DNA of 64,000 nt from Leptobacterium sp964389205 (GCA_964389205.1 CAYMDH010000002.1:62001-126000); one strand, 5' to 3'. Positions 34,253-42,913 are shown, counted from the stretch's first letter. Numbers and translations are program-made. The notes: generated from the letters alone by a model not told the origin.

Positions 34253-36652
34253 ATGAAGATAAAACTTACTTTTATTTGCGCCTTATTTACAATATTTGTT
34301 CAATCTCAAGAACTGGAAACCATAGAATTATTATCACCTGAAACTACAGAATATGATGATTTATTATTTCTAAAAGAAGAATTAAAAGGAAAACAACTTT
34401 TAATGCTTGGTGAAATCACTCATATGTATGGAAACATATTTGAGATGAAAGCAAGGGTTATTGAATATCTACATAAAGAGTTAGGCTATACTACTATTGC
34501 TATGGAATCTTCTATGTATGATATTTGGAGAATGAATAAAACTGGTTTTAGTAAGAAAGAATTTAATAACTCTATATGGGGCGTTTGGTCAGATTCACAA
34601 GAATTTCAGAGATTAGTAAACTATATAGAAAAAAATAATTTAAAAGTTATAGGTTTTGATTCTCAAGTTAACAATGCATCAAAATTCACAGAAGATTTTT
34701 TTAAATATCTAAAGATTCAAAATATAAAACTACAATTAAATGAAGATGATTTAGGAATTGTTATTGAAGAAGTTTTAGAAAATGTAATTGTAGAAGAAGA
34801 TGATATTAACTACCCTACTTATGAAAAAGAATTGAAAAGAATTATTAAAGAAATAAAAGATTTACCATCAAACGAAACAAACTATTATTGGAAGCAATTC
34901 TCTAAAAATCTGTTAGCTAATTCTGAAGATGCATACTACAATAAAGAAGAAATTTTAACTACAGATTTTGGAAATAAAAATGATAATATTAGAGACAAAC
35001 AAATGGCGGATAATTTATTAAGTTATATCAACAGAAATCCAAATGAAAAAATTATCTGTTGGGCGGATAACATACATATCATAAATAATAATTCAAGTAT
35101 AAAAAAACCTGTTGCTAAAGAATTTATTTCAATGGGTTCTTATATTAAGAAAGAATTAAAAAGCAAAGTATATAGTTTAGCAACAATTCACTCAAACGAT
35201 TCACTTTTAGATACAAATACTAAAAAATGGCATAGTACACCCATTAAAAATAATTCCTTTGAAGAAGAATTATTGAAAACTAATAAGCCTTACTTATTTA
35301 TAACATCAAATCAAGAAAAGATGAAATCAACAAAAAATACTCGACTGTTGAACTTTATCGATTTTACAGAAGCAAGATTAGATGAATTGCATGATGGTTA
35401 TATATACATACAAAACGCAACACATCCAAAAAAAGAGATAGGAAGCGTTAAGATTTCTAATAAAAAATTAAATTTAGAAGAAAGGATAAAAAAAACTGAA
35501 ACAAAACAAAAAATCATTCTTAAAGGTCAAATCATAGACAAAGAGAGTAATGAACCGATATCTTTTGCTAATTTAATATTAAAAGAAGAAGAAATTTATC
35601 GAGTAGCAGATGAAAGAGGATCTTATGAATTGCCTGTTGAAACAGAGATGTTACAAAAAGCCTCTATATCTATTTCATCTGTGGGCTATAAAACTGAAAC
35701 ATTTTTATTGAAAGAGTTACATAGTAAAGTATATTTAGAGCCTAAATTTGAGGTATTAGAAGAGGTTGTTGTTACAGGATATTTATCACCAGCTACAGTA
35801 TTAAAAAAAGCAATTTTAAATAAGAAAATAAATCATCCAGTAGAACCTTTTAATTTTCAAAGATATGCAAAAGTACTTGTTAATAAGGATGATGCTACTG
35901 AATTGGATTTAGAATTTATTACTAAAGATTATGATGATGGTTATTTATCCCCTTATACAGTTACTAGTAGAATAGAACAAGTTAAATGGAATGAAAATAA
36001 TAATTCTAAGAGATATCAGACGTCTGCTCAACTGTTTGCTTACCGTGAAGATGCTATTCGTTATGCTAGTATTTTACATAAAAGAAAATACGCTAAATTT
36101 AAGTTAAACTTCGTAAAGCTTAATAACTCTGATGATGATAGTCAATATATAATATCTTTTCAAACTGAAAGAAATAAATCAAATTATACTAATAGACGCT
36201 ATCCTACGAAATATTCTGGAGAAATATACATAAGCAAAGAAAATTTTGCTCTATTAAAAGTTATCGAAAATTGGGAAACAACTTTGACTGAAAGCGAAAT
36301 AAAAAAATATTTTGACGAGAGTTATAGAACCATTTATGAAAGTTATAAAAATGTAATTCAAACAACTATCAAAGAAGAAAACATATGTTATTATTCTAAT
36401 ATTTTGGGAAATGATAGATATTATGCAACAAAATATTTTAATCGTACATATAATGAAACTTTAGACAAAAAAGGAAATAAAAAATATGAAGTAATAGAAA
36501 GAGACTCTCGTTTATTTGATTTTGAATTGAAGGACGTAGAAGAGATTGAATATTACGAATACAACGATAAAAAAGAGAATTCATTATACAGAGTTGATTA
36601 CAATAAATCTTTTTGGGATTCATTTTATAAACGAAAAATAGATAAAAATTAG
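34253..36652 (+). CDS. Erythromycin-esterase-like domain fused to a carboxypeptidase-regulatory-like domain
   Basis: 799 residues with a signal peptide (LTFICALFTIFVQSQE). Residues 25-390 resemble the EreA/B esterase fold: LMLGEITHMYGN, an AMESS block and WADNIHIINN, which hold the Glu/His residues used by that family. From about 425 a beta-sandwich regulatory domain (LKGQIIDKESNEPISFANL) is followed by a C-terminal region seen in Bacteroidota envelope proteins (EEVVVTGYLSPATVLKKAIL). It is the last gene of the island. It may protect against, or modify, the product of the cluster, but no sequence feature fixes the substrate. Confidence 0.7.
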   Translation: MKIKLTFICALFTIFVQSQELETIELLSPETTEYDDLLFLKEELKGKQLLMLGEITHMYGNIFEMKARVIEYLHKELGYTTIAMESSMYDIWRMNKTGFSKKEFNNSIWGVWSDSQEFQRLVNYIEKNNLKVIGFDSQVNNASKFTEDFFKYLKIQNIKLQLNEDDLGIVIEEVLENVIVEEDDINYPTYEKELKRIIKEIKDLPSNETNYYWKQFSKNLLANSEDAYYNKEEILTTDFGNKNDNIRDKQMADNLLSYINRNPNEKIICWADNIHIINNNSSIKKPVAKEFISMGSYIKKELKSKVYSLATIHSNDSLLDTNTKKWHSTPIKNNSFEEELLKTNKPYLFITSNQEKMKSTKNTRLLNFIDFTEARLDELHDGYIYIQNATHPKKEIGSVKISNKKLNLEERIKKTETKQKIILKGQIIDKESNEPISFANLILKEEEIYRVADERGSYELPVETEMLQKASISISSVGYKTETFLLKELHSKVYLEPKFEVLEEVVVTGYLSPATVLKKAILNKKINHPVEPFNFQRYAKVLVNKDDATELDLEFITKDYDDGYLSPYTVTSRIEQVKWNENNNSKRYQTSAQLFAYREDAIRYASILHKRKYAKFKLNFVKLNNSDDDSQYIISFQTERNKSNYTNRRYPTKYSGEIYISKENFALLKVIENWETTLTESEIKKYFDESYRTIYESYKNVIQTTIKEENICYYSNILGNDRYYATKYFNRTYNETLDKKGNKKYEVIERDSRLFDFELKDVEEIEYYEYNDKKENSLYRVDYNKSFWDSFYKRKIDKN

Positions 36653-36710
36653 GAAAAACAGAGAATACGCTTTGGTGTATATTCATCTATATAAATAAAA
36701 CCTAATTTTA

Positions 36711-36767
36711 ATGGAACTAAAAGGAGTTATAAAACCATTACAAGGGAAGCTTTTTGAAATTATTTAA
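36711..36767 (+). pseudogene. Second, diverged copy of the dprA 3' end
   Basis: 57 bases encode MELKGVIKPLQGKLFEII and a stop. They match 21934-21990 at 51 of 57 positions; four of the six differences are silent, the other two change one Val to Ile. No larger part of dprA is present. The fragment lies at the trpS end, overlapping its stop, and marks the right boundary of the island. Confidence 0.9.
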
Positions 36768-37732
36768 TATCCTAATTTTGTTCGTACCCTACTTAAAACA
36801 TCATTGGCAATATTTCTAGCTTTTTGAGCACCTATTTCCAATGCTTTATCAATTTCTTCAAGATGATTCATATAATAATTAAAACGCTCTCTTTCTTCAG
36901 AAAAACGAGAAATAAGTATTTCATACAATGCTTGTTTAGCATGACCATACCCATAATTTCCACCTTCATAATTAGCTTTCATAGCATCAATTTCTTTTGG
37001 AGATGCTATTAATTTATAGATAGCAAATACATTGCATGATTTCCAATCTTTAGGAGCTTCCATAGGAATACTATCTGTTTCAATACCCATCACTTGCTTA
37101 CGAAGTTTTTTATCTGGTAAAAAGAGATTGATAAGATTGCCTTTGCTTTTACTCATTTTCTGGCCATCTGTACCAGGAACATACATAGTCTCTTCTTGAA
37201 CTTTGGCTTCAGGAAGCACAAAAACTTCTCCCATTTGCGCATGAAAACGAGAAGCCATATCTCGAGTCATTTCCAAATGTTGTAATTGATCTTTTCCCAC
37301 AGGTACAATATGAGCATCATACAATAGAATGTCTGCAGCCATTAAAACAGGATATGTAAATAAACCGGCATTAATATCTGCTAATCGATCTGCTTTGTCT
37401 TTAAAAGAGTGCGCAAGGGTGAGACGTTGGTATGGAAAGAAACAATTGAGATACCAAGCAAGTTCTGTTACCTGTGGAATATCACTTTGACGATAAAAAA
37501 CGGTTTTTTCAACATCTAAGCCACAAGCCAACCAAGCAGCAGCAGTTGCATAGGTATTTTCTCGTAATTGTTTCCCATCTTTAATTTGCGTTAAAGAATG
37601 CATGTCTGCTATAAATAAAAAAGATTCATTTGCTGGATCTTTTGCCATTTCAATTGCTGGAATAATTGCTCCTAACAAATTTCCCAAATGTGGAATTCCT
37701 GTACTTTGTATTCCTGTTAGTATTCGTGCCAT
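36764..37732 (-). CDS. trpS: Tryptophanyl-tRNA synthetase
   Basis: 322 residues from the ATG at 37732 (MARILTGIQSTGIPHLGN). That start is chosen because the -7 box of the likely promoter lies at 37756, at the upstream alternative start. Class I signatures are present: the HIGH-like PHLGNLLG and KMSKSKGN. The enzyme charges tRNA-Trp. Its stop overlaps the dprA remnant, so without the island dprA and trpS would be convergent neighbours with overlapping ends. Confidence 0.96.
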   Translation of the reverse strand: MARILTGIQSTGIPHLGNLLGAIIPAIEMAKDPANESFLFIADMHSLTQIKDGKQLRENTYATAAAWLACGLDVEKTVFYRQSDIPQVTELAWYLNCFFPYQRLTLAHSFKDKADRLADINAGLFTYPVLMAADILLYDAHIVPVGKDQLQHLEMTRDMASRFHAQMGEVFVLPEAKVQEETMYVPGTDGQKMSKSKGNLINLFLPDKKLRKQVMGIETDSIPMEAPKDWKSCNVFAIYKLIASPKEIDAMKANYEGGNYGYGHAKQALYEILISRFSEERERFNYYMNHLEEIDKALEIGAQKARNIANDVLSRVRTKLGY

Positions 37733-37755
37733 AATAACTTTTTTCAAAAGCCTCA

Positions 37756-37788
37756 CAAAGGTAAAAGAATTGATAAAAAATAAAGCAA
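37756..37788 (-). promoter_or_regulatory. Predicted trpS promoter
   Basis: On the minus strand TACCTTTG (37763-37756) and TTG (37788-37786) are spaced 22 bases apart, matching the Bacteroidetes pattern. The -7 box lies about 24 bases before the ATG at 37732. Confidence 0.5.
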
Positions 37789-37810
37789 AATTGTTACTTT
37801 TGATGTTATG

Positions 37811-37966
37811 AACTTATCTTGATTTTTTTTATTTCCTAAAAAATGGCAAAAATTCATCTATATTTCATTACTTTTTTTGATTGTAGCACTGCTATAATCT
37901 TCAAAAAGTGCCTCATTTAGCTAAATTTTAGTGTATTTTCGGTTAAACATAAAAAGCCAAGATGAG
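37811..37966 (+). repeat. Dispersed repeat, copy A
   Basis: The left arm AACTTATCTTGA (from 37811) and right arm CCAAGATGAG (to 37966) are near-complements. The 36 bases 37931-37966, with core TATTTTCGGTTAAACA, recur at 44040-44075 with three mismatches. The right arm contains the plsC start codon. Confidence 0.65.
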
Positions 37967-38717
37967 TTCTATGATATTTCTCTTAAAGCGCCTTTTTTTT
38001 ATTATTTGGAGAATTTGGTTCTACATTTTAGTCGCTGTACCTATTGTTATATTATTTCCTTTACTACTTCTTTTCTCATCAAAAGAACGTTTTTATCCGC
38101 AATTTTTCTGGATGGCTAGAAATATTTGGGCAAATATTATATTATATGGAATGGGATTTTCCCCAAAAATTAAATTTGAAGAAGAAATAGAAAAAGGAAA
38201 AAGTTACATGCTTATTGCAAATCATACCAGTATGACAGACATCATGCTAATGCTTAAAGCGTCTAAAAACCCATTTGTTTTTGTTGGAAAAAAAGAATTG
38301 GCTAAAATGCCTGTCTTTGGGTTTTTTTATAAAAGAGTTTGCATTTTAGTAGATAGAAACAGTGTTAAAAGTAGAACTGCAGTTTACAAGCAAGCATTAT
38401 CACGATTAGACCAAGGTTTAAGTATTTGTATTTTTCCCGAAGGGGGAGTTCCTAATGAGAATGTATTTTTAGATACTTTTAAAGACGGCGCTTTTCGGTT
38501 AGCTATTGAATGTCAAATACCAATAGTACCTATGACATTTATAGATAATAAAAAACGATTTCCCTTTATTTTTTTTAAAGGTAGTATTGGTAAAATGAGA
38601 GCAATTGTTCATCAATTTATTAAAACAGAAGGGATAGGATTAAAAGATAAAACTAGATTAAAAGAGCTAGCCAGAACTACCATAGAAGATCAATTGAAAA
38701 GCTTTGATAAAAAATAA
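37962..38717 (+). CDS. plsC: 1-acyl-sn-glycerol-3-phosphate acyltransferase
   Basis: 251 residues. An N-terminal membrane helix (about 8-40) precedes the acyltransferase domain with NHTSMTDIM (the HX4D motif) and FPEGGVP, the two catalytic/substrate blocks of the PlsC family. It transfers a second acyl chain to lysophosphatidic acid. The start at 37962 lies inside the dispersed repeat; the ATG at 37971 (MIFLLKRL) is an equally good start. Confidence 0.9.
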   Translation: MSSMIFLLKRLFFIIWRIWFYILVAVPIVILFPLLLLFSSKERFYPQFFWMARNIWANIILYGMGFSPKIKFEEEIEKGKSYMLIANHTSMTDIMLMLKASKNPFVFVGKKELAKMPVFGFFYKRVCILVDRNSVKSRTAVYKQALSRLDQGLSICIFPEGGVPNENVFLDTFKDGAFRLAIECQIPIVPMTFIDNKKRFPFIFFKGSIGKMRAIVHQFIKTEGIGLKDKTRLKELARTTIEDQLKSFDKK

Positions 38718-38740
38718 AGGCCACCTAAGTGACCTTTTTT
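38716..38740 (+). terminator. Terminator after plsC
   Basis: AAAGGCCAC (38716-38724) pairs with GTGACCTTT (38729-38737), one mismatch, four-base loop, followed by TTT. It overlaps the plsC stop codon. Confidence 0.75.
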
Positions 38741-38784
38741 CATCATTGCTCTGATATTACAACGATACCTAACCAACTAAAAAC

Positions 38785-40266
38785 CTAAAACTTAATGTTA
38801 AAACCTGTGTAAACACCTAACGAATAGGGTCTAAATCCTCCAGCATCACTAGAAAACGTATTCAATTGATACTTAAAAACAGGCTCTACATTAATTTGAA
38901 CTTTTTCCGATATTTTATAATCTACTCCAATACCAATATTTGTACTAAAGTTGGTACTGCTTAAATTAGTTGCTTCTCCTATTTCTGCAGTAAAGTTTTC
39001 AGCATCTACTAGTATGGAGTTATCGGTTAAAAACAGTGAACTTATACCACCAATTAAATTCACTCCAAATTTCTTATCTATAAGACGGTATTCTAATTCT
39101 AAAGGAACTTCTAAATACCCAAACTCCTGTGTTAAAACACCATCAATCTCAGGCACTGTAGATAACGAAAACACATCTAAATTTTGTTGTAATGATTGCA
39201 CTCTGGCTATATTAGGAGTAGGGTTAATAGCGATGTTAGAAGCATTATTACTAAAATTAATATTACTTACTGCTTGAACTGTCTGTGCAGAAGAAGTAAC
39301 TGTAATGTCATTTGTATTATAGCCATAATTAACTTTGTTTAAACCAGAACGTATGCTTAAACGTTTTGAAACTTTATAAGAAACATTAATACCATAACTT
39401 AAATTTACATTTCCAGATTTTGCGTTATTTTCAAATTGAGCACCTATGGGAGACCCATTGGTTATTGAGCTAAAATATACAGGGGCAACATTGGGCTGGA
39501 GACTCCATCTATTTATTTTTTCAACATCAATTTCCTGTGTAAGCACTTCTTTTTCTTTAATTGCATCGAAAATAGATTGCTTTTCTTTTCCTGATTTTTT
39601 CTTTTCTGATTCTATAGATGCAATATCAGTCTGACTCTCTTTTTTTATAAGCCCCTTTTTTTTATCTATATTTTTTAAATCCTCCTTAACGGGTTGATCT
39701 TTTTTTAAATCAAGAGCGACAACTGTATTCTCTTTTGGAATGGTGGTATTTGTATCTGGGCTGATATCTTTTTTTAGTAGTGTTTTTTTATTTTCAGAAG
39801 TTAAGGCATTTGTATTTGTAATATTTTCTCCTTTTTTGAAGGCTTTATTAGATGTTGTATTGCTTTTATTCTGTTTAATTATATGGGTAGTTATTGCTTT
39901 AGTATCATTTTGGGTTTTTTCAATTTCTCTATCTATCGAAGTAGCTTCTATATTATTTTCCTCAACGACAACTTTTGTAGGTTCTTTATCCTGATTGCTT
40001 TCTATATCTGTTATGACCTCTTTTTCTGGAAGCTGAGAATCAGAATTTTTGAAGATAGAAGTATAATTATAACCTAAAGTCAAAAGCAAAGCGATGGCAG
40101 CGGCAATACCTCCTAATCGCCACCAAATAGGAATGATTTTTCTTGATTTTTCTTCTTTAGAATTTAAATCATTTTCAATTCTTTCCCATAATTGATCATC
40201 AGGAATTGGATTAAAATCCTTAAATTTTTCCTGAAACAATCGATCTATGTTCTTTTTATCACTCAT
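38785..40266 (-). CDS. Anti-sigma-like membrane protein with C-terminal outer-membrane beta-barrel domain
   Basis: 493 residues: a short cytoplasmic part (IDRLFQEKFKDFNPIPDDQLW), one membrane helix at about 48-66, a long charged low-complexity linker rich in Lys, Asn and Thr (70-245), and a C-terminal part of beta strands typical of PorT-like barrels ending TGFNIKF. The start lies one base after the stop of the ECF sigma factor. An N-terminal anti-sigma-like segment tied to a barrel would let envelope events reach the sigma factor; that link is inferred from gene order and domain layout. Confidence 0.7.
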   Translation of the reverse strand: MSDKKNIDRLFQEKFKDFNPIPDDQLWERIENDLNSKEEKSRKIIPIWWRLGGIAAAIALLLTLGYNYTSIFKNSDSQLPEKEVITDIESNQDKEPTKVVVEENNIEATSIDREIEKTQNDTKAITTHIIKQNKSNTTSNKAFKKGENITNTNALTSENKKTLLKKDISPDTNTTIPKENTVVALDLKKDQPVKEDLKNIDKKKGLIKKESQTDIASIESEKKKSGKEKQSIFDAIKEKEVLTQEIDVEKINRWSLQPNVAPVYFSSITNGSPIGAQFENNAKSGNVNLSYGINVSYKVSKRLSIRSGLNKVNYGYNTNDITVTSSAQTVQAVSNINFSNNASNIAINPTPNIARVQSLQQNLDVFSLSTVPEIDGVLTQEFGYLEVPLELEYRLIDKKFGVNLIGGISSLFLTDNSILVDAENFTAEIGEATNLSSTNFSTNIGIGVDYKISEKVQINVEPVFKYQLNTFSSDAGGFRPYSLGVYTGFNIKF

Positions 40267-40267
40267 T

Positions 40268-40807
40268 TTATAGTGATTTTTTCTTTTCTTTTAAGCGGTC
40301 ATCCGCAATCTTTTTCTTTAAAATCATTCTTGCTCTAGCAAGATTGGATTTAGAGGTACCTTCAGAAATAGTTAATAATTCAGCAATTTCCTTATGAGAA
40401 TACCCATCTAACACATACATTGAAAAAGTCAATCTATACCTATCAGGCAATCCTTGTATTAATCCTAATAAATAATCAAGACTTACTTCATTATCTATAA
40501 CTACAGTAGTATCATCTTCAATATCATCACTCATTAACTCAAGCACCCCTTCTTTTCTGTATTTTTGAAGTACTGTATTTACAGTAATTCTACGCATCCA
40601 GCCTTCAAAAGAACCTTTAAATTGAAACAGTTCAATTTTATCAAAAATGGTCATAAAACTATCTTGCAGATTATCTTCTGCTTCTGTTTTATTACGAGAA
40701 TACTTAAGGCAAATACCAAATATTTTACTGCTAAATAATTTATATAATTCTTCTTGCGCTTTTCTCTCTCGTTTTTTACATCTTTTTATGAGCTGCTCTA
40801 AACTCAC
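40268..40807 (-). CDS. ECF-type RNA polymerase sigma factor
   Basis: 179 residues from a GTG start, selected because the family N-terminus (MSLEQLIKRCKKRERKAQEEL) begins there. Region 2 is YSRNKTEAEDNLQDSFMTIF and the region 4 helix-turn-helix is YSHKEIAELLTISEGTSKSN. It is co-transcribed with the anti-sigma-like barrel protein that follows. Confidence 0.92.
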   Translation of the reverse strand: MSLEQLIKRCKKRERKAQEELYKLFSSKIFGICLKYSRNKTEAEDNLQDSFMTIFDKIELFQFKGSFEGWMRRITVNTVLQKYRKEGVLELMSDDIEDDTTVVIDNEVSLDYLLGLIQGLPDRYRLTFSMYVLDGYSHKEIAELLTISEGTSKSNLARARMILKKKIADDRLKEKKKSL

Positions 40808-40840
40808 CTATTTTACATTTGTTTTTAAAGGTCCATTGTC

Positions 40841-41263
40841 TTAATTGGCTGCTTCTACTGGAACTTCAACAGTTAAATATTGATCATTTCCATTTGCATC
40901 TGTACCCTGCCAAAATCTAAAGATATAGGTATCTGTTGTAATAGGAAAAAAATCAAATAAAACTGGTTGTTCTTCTGAAGCCAATTCTTGACAATTGTTT
41001 TGCTCAATAAATGAGGCAACAAGAGTAAACGTAAATATATTTTTTACTCGATCCTCATCAATGATTTCAAATCCTTCAACAAAATGACAACTAGTAGGTC
41101 TAAAATACGTTAAGGGTATTTGTAATCGATTATTTACTGTTCCTGACTCTGGAGGTGTTGCGGTTTCAACAGCTAGCCTCACAAAAGATAGATTTGTAGC
41201 ATCATCACTCAAACTACATGAGATTAAAAATACACTTAAAAGCAGCACATACGTCTTTTTCAT
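40841..41263 (-). CDS. Small lipoprotein of unknown function
   Basis: 140 residues from the ATG at 41263 (MKKTYVLLLSVFLISCSLSD). The lipobox Cys is residue 16. The mature part is a single small domain with a conserved-looking Cys pair (SCHFVEGFE, QNNCQELA) and no motif I recognise. It lies 33 bases upstream of the sigma factor gene, in the same direction, so it may be part of that operon. Confidence 0.7.
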   Translation of the reverse strand: MKKTYVLLLSVFLISCSLSDDATNLSFVRLAVETATPPESGTVNNRLQIPLTYFRPTSCHFVEGFEIIDEDRVKNIFTFTLVASFIEQNNCQELASEEQPVLFDFFPITTDTYIFRFWQGTDANGNDQYLTVEVPVEAAN

Positions 41264-41385
41264 TACTAGCAAGCATTTAAGTATAGATACAAAATGATAA
41301 AAAGGTTGCGTTAAAAAGAATAATTAATTAAGAGAAGGCAATGATCAAAGAAATATAAGGTTCTTTGTTTTTGAAGTATATTAAT

Positions 41386-41419
41386 AAAAAAGACCGAGGA
41401 TATATCCTCGGTCTTTTTT
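41386..41419 (-). terminator. Terminator of recA
   Basis: Arms 41386-41400 and 41405-41419 pair perfectly over 15 bp (AAAAAAGACCGAGGA and its complement) with loop TATA. It is symmetric, so it can stop transcripts from either side; it overlaps the recA stop region. Confidence 0.93.
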
Positions 41420-42425
41420 AAACACTTAGTGTTTTTAAAGCGTCTTTTATTTTAGTTTCCAGTTCTTCTAAAAGCTCTGGATTATCATTTAGAAGTGTTT
41501 TTACCGCATCCCTACCCTGTCCTAGTTTTGTATCTCCATAACTAAACCAAGAGCCACTTTTTTTGATAATTTCATATGCTACTCCTATATCTAGAATCTC
41601 TCCTACTTGTGAAATTCCCTCTCCATACATAATATCAAACTCAGTGGTTTTAAAAGGTGGCGCTACTTTATTTTTTACCACTTTTACACGAGTTTTGTTT
41701 CCCATTACGTCTCCGTCACTACTTTTAATTTGTGTAGATCGACGAATATCTAAACGAACAGAAGCATAAAATTTCAAAGCGTTTCCTCCTGTTGTTGTTT
41801 CGGGGTTACCAAACATAACTCCAATTTTTTCTCGAAGTTGATTGATAAATATAACAGTACAATTTGTTTTACTTATAGTTGAAGTAAGCTTTCTTAAAGC
41901 TTGAGACATTAAACGGGCATGAAGTCCCATTTTTGAATCTCCCATTTCTCCTTCAATTTCACTTTTAGGAGTTAAAGCGGCAACAGAATCGATAATTACA
42001 ATATCTATAGCACCAGAACGTATCAGGTTTTCAGTAATTTCTAAGGCTTGTTCCCCATGATCGGGTTGTGAGATGATTAAATTATCAATATCAACACCAA
42101 GTTTTTCAGCATAAAAACGATCAAAAGCATGTTCTGCATCAATAAAAGCGGCAATCCCTCCGGCTTTTTGCGCTTCCGCAATCGCGTGGAGTGTAAGTGT
42201 TGTTTTACCTGATGATTCTGGCCCGTATATTTCGATAACCCTTCCTTTAGGATATCCACCTATACCCAGCGCTATATCTAAACCAATTGAACCTGTAGAA
42301 ATAAACTCTACATCTTCTACTACAGTATCCCCTAACTTCATGACAGCGCCTTTACCATATGTTTTATCTAACTTATCAAGTGTAAGTTTTAGCGCTTTTA
42401 ATTTCGCATCTTTCTCAGAACTCAT
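41418..42425 (-). CDS. recA: Recombinase RecA
   Basis: 335 residues. Walker A is GPESSGKTT, Walker B is IDIVIIDSVAAL, and the loops L1/L2 region contains GDSKMGLHARLMSQALRKL and INQLREKIGVMFGNPETTTG. The protein drives homologous recombination and SOS induction; with dprA in the same window the machinery for taking up donor alleles is partly encoded here. It ends at a perfect symmetric terminator. Confidence 0.98.
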   Translation of the reverse strand: MSSEKDAKLKALKLTLDKLDKTYGKGAVMKLGDTVVEDVEFISTGSIGLDIALGIGGYPKGRVIEIYGPESSGKTTLTLHAIAEAQKAGGIAAFIDAEHAFDRFYAEKLGVDIDNLIISQPDHGEQALEITENLIRSGAIDIVIIDSVAALTPKSEIEGEMGDSKMGLHARLMSQALRKLTSTISKTNCTVIFINQLREKIGVMFGNPETTTGGNALKFYASVRLDIRRSTQIKSSDGDVMGNKTRVKVVKNKVAPPFKTTEFDIMYGEGISQVGEILDIGVAYEIIKKSGSWFSYGDTKLGQGRDAVKTLLNDNPELLEELETKIKDALKTLSV

Positions 42426-42736
42426 TTTGCTTATTTATCTAAAATATTAATGCCAGCTAAAATACTATTTCTTTTCACAGAATACAATTTGGCACGCAAC
42501 CTTTTTTCTTTTTTGCATCAATATAAAAAAGCAATGAAAAAACGATGAAATTTTAGAAGGATATATTCTTTAAATAGTTTCAGAGTGACGTATCCTTTAA
42601 ATAGGAACATTAGAATTAAAGTGTTGGTTAGTTTCTTTATTAAGTGAAGGTTAGATGACAGGTAGATAATTAATAACGAGATAACTATGAAAAGAGCTTC
42701 GGAATTTCTGAAGCTCTTTTTATTTGCCATACATTG
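42426..42736. other. Intergenic region upstream of recA with an orphan terminator-like hairpin
   Basis: 311 bases without a convincing gene. A hairpin at 42690-42720 (AAAAGAGCTTC and GAAGCTCTTTT, nine-base loop with further weak pairs) is followed by TATTT. It faces the forward direction but no annotated forward gene ends there. A small forward RNA starting near 42500-42600 would explain it. Confidence 0.5.
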
Positions 42737-42913
42737 TTAAACCCGTATTATACAATGGAAAATCTATTACGTCTTTAAGCTACCGCAAATACCGTGGTTG
42801 CACTTACTTTTTTAATTTCACTATAGCGATGCTATGGTGAAATTAAGAAAACTCCAGTATTTATTGTATCTCAAAGCCTCAAAGCGAAGTCCCATTGCGT
42901 AATCTGGGTTAAA
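42737..42913. mobile_element. MITE-like element with terminal inverted repeats
   Basis: Ends 42737-42758 and 42892-42913 are 22-bp imperfect inverted repeats (17 of 22 match, sharing AACCC...ATTA...CAATGG). Inside lies a 16-bp hairpin, arms 42812-42827 and 42831-42846. There is no coding capacity in the 177 bases. The right end contributes the TTG of the trhO promoter. Confidence 0.6.

Larger units (their letters stand above)
21991..36710. mobile_element. Genomic island carrying a lanthipeptide-type RiPP cluster, inserted at the dprA 3' end
   Basis: The segment lies between the dprA stop and a second, diverged dprA 3' end adjoining trpS. It contains only exporter, peptide-modification and accessory genes, and by eye its base composition is even more AT-rich than the flanks. 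No integrase or transposase is present, so the element is either an integrated remnant or was placed by homologous recombination through the flanks. The outer neighbours dprA and trpS would be convergent and almost touching if the island were removed, which supports them as ancestral neighbours. Confidence 0.75.

Noticed and set aside
37931..38119. 62-codon forward frame overlapping plsC
   Set aside because: Alternative frame of the plsC N-terminus; the plsC frame contains both catalytic blocks.
42518..42730. 70-codon reverse frame upstream of recA
   Set aside because: Low-complexity, AT-driven translation that crosses a clear hairpin; no start signal or homolog-like features.
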